From NCBI GenBank assembly GCA_937870805.1, contig CALMZT010000506.1, positions 1 through 5,590 of the forward strand: a DNA stretch of 5,590 nt, read 5' to 3'. Made by a program: the position numbers and the translations under genes. Positions 5,001 to 5,590 of this stretch are shown here, piece by piece. A model generated the notes under the pieces. That model was not told where the DNA came from. It searched no databases and saw nothing but the letters and a program-made list of their open reading frames with translations. Within the stretch, counting starts at the first letter, position 1. Every line of letters starts with the position of its first letter. Source of the DNA: an uncultured Chloroflexota bacterium. Its GTDB lineage: Bacteria; Chloroflexota; Anaerolineae; Aggregatilineales; Phototrophicaceae.

Positions 5001-5065
5001 TTATTTTTAGGCGCTGTTTTGGCGACCCCATGTTTAACTTTGCTTTTTACCGATGGAGGATCATT

Positions 5066-5590
5066 ATGTCTCAGGATAACATCCAAATTCACGATTACGT
5101 TCGCGAACGCTACGGATCAATTGCACGTTCCCAGGGTAGTTCATGCTGCGGTACATCAAGTTCAAGCTGTTGCAGCACTGACGCAGGTTGTGGCTCACCG
5201 CTTTATGATGCGCAGCTTGTGGCGGGGCTGCCTGCTGAGGTGACGGAATTGTCGCTGGGTTGCGGCGATCCAGTGACTATTGCAGGTCTCCAAGCAGGCG
5301 AAACTGTGCTTGATCTCGGCAGCGGCGGTGGCATTGATTGCTTCCTCGCGGCGCGCCAGGTGGGCGAAACAGGCACGGTTATCGGCGTCGATATGACACC
5401 CGATATGTTGGCAAAGGCGAATGCTGCGAAGGAACGGATAGGCGTTACCAATGTCGAGTTCCGTCATGGACAGATCGAAGCGCTACCTGTTACCGATAAC
5501 ACTGTTGATGTCATTATGTCGAACTGCGTCATCAACCTGTCGCCGGATAACCCCGCTGTCTTCCGCGAAGCCTTCCGTGTATTGAAGCCC
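5066..5590 (+). CDS. arsM: Arsenite S-adenosylmethionine methyltransferase, 3'-truncated by window edge
   Basis: First 175 residues of ArsM, the cytoplasmic enzyme that methylates trivalent arsenic with S-adenosylmethionine, giving methylated (partly volatile) products. GGAGG 6 bases before the ATG fixes the start. An in-frame ATG at 5030 lacks such a site. After a short helical lead (IQIHDYVRERYGSIA) comes a Cys/Ser segment with Cys27, 28, 35, 36 and 42. SLGCGDP holds Cys66, a conserved As(III) ligand of the family. VLDLGSGGGIDCFLAAR (81-97) is the SAM-binding motif I. GVDMTPDML has Asp109, expected to hold the SAM ribose. VIMSNCVINLSPD holds Cys154, the second conserved arsenic-binding position, inside the ArsM-specific N-C-V-I-N-L-S motif. 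FREAFRVLKP ends the visible part. The rest, including the C-terminal domain, lies outside the window. Neighbouring arsR supports the assignment. Confidence 0.94.
   Translation, partial: MSQDNIQIHDYVRERYGSIARSQGSSCCGTSSSSCCSTDAGCGSPLYDAQLVAGLPAEVTELSLGCGDPVTIAGLQAGETVLDLGSGGGIDCFLAARQVGETGTVIGVDMTPDMLAKANAAKERIGVTNVEFRHGQIEALPVTDNTVDVIMSNCVINLSPDNPAVFREAFRVLKP

Noticed and set aside
5019..5243. Plus-strand 74-residue frame overlapping the start of arsM
   Set aside because: Out of frame with arsM, which has a strong Shine-Dalgarno and clear SAM-binding motifs. The shadow product shows no pattern.

Overview
The window looks like a piece of a Chloroflexota (Anaerolineae-like) chromosome. The main hint is the minus-strand membrane protein at 3256-3897, whose exported SH3-like domain is followed by a long Thr-Pro spacer, a style very common in that phylum. 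A bactofilin, a Chloroflexota-style MFS carrier and a moderate base composition fit but do not prove it. I see no mobile element, CRISPR array, tRNA or rRNA. All parts read as intact chromosomal genes, two of them cut by the window edges.

Layout. (1) 2-670, plus: the C-terminal three quarters of a PfkB-family sugar/nucleoside kinase. It converges on (2) a minus-strand pair, bactofilin (1172-1771) followed by a low-molecular-weight protein-tyrosine phosphatase (709-1179). The phosphatase start lies inside the end of the bactofilin gene, and a clear intrinsic terminator follows at 676-704. (3) A 219-bp divergent AT-rich spacer separates them from a 12-helix MFS transporter (1991-3259, plus). 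(4) The MFS gene ends in a 4-base stop-codon overlap with the convergent single-pass SH3-like Thr/Pro-rich protein (3256-3897, minus). Upstream of that, on the same strand, is a stand-alone receiver-domain response regulator (3983-4468). (5) Divergent from the regulator is an arsenic module on the plus strand: an ArsR-family repressor (arsR, 4631-4951) and arsenite S-adenosylmethionine methyltransferase (arsM, 5066 to beyond the window).

The best-supported regulatory story is in the arsenic module. A consensus promoter (TTGACA, 16 bp, TATAAT) precedes arsR, with an imperfect dyad filling its spacer and -10. A near copy of that dyad (18 of 20 bases) sits in the arsR-arsM gap. The simplest reading is that ArsR represses both its own promoter and a second arsM promoter, and that arsenite binding to its cysteines releases both. 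The arsR -10 box runs into the first possible ATG, so the mRNA is predicted to be leaderless and to begin at the ATG at 4631.

No wholly unknown system is visible. The points most worth a second look are the leaderless arsR promoter with paired operators, a hairpin that puts the Shine-Dalgarno of the SH3-like gene in its loop, the cyclase-like stub at the end of the response regulator, and the overlap of bactofilin with the phosphatase.
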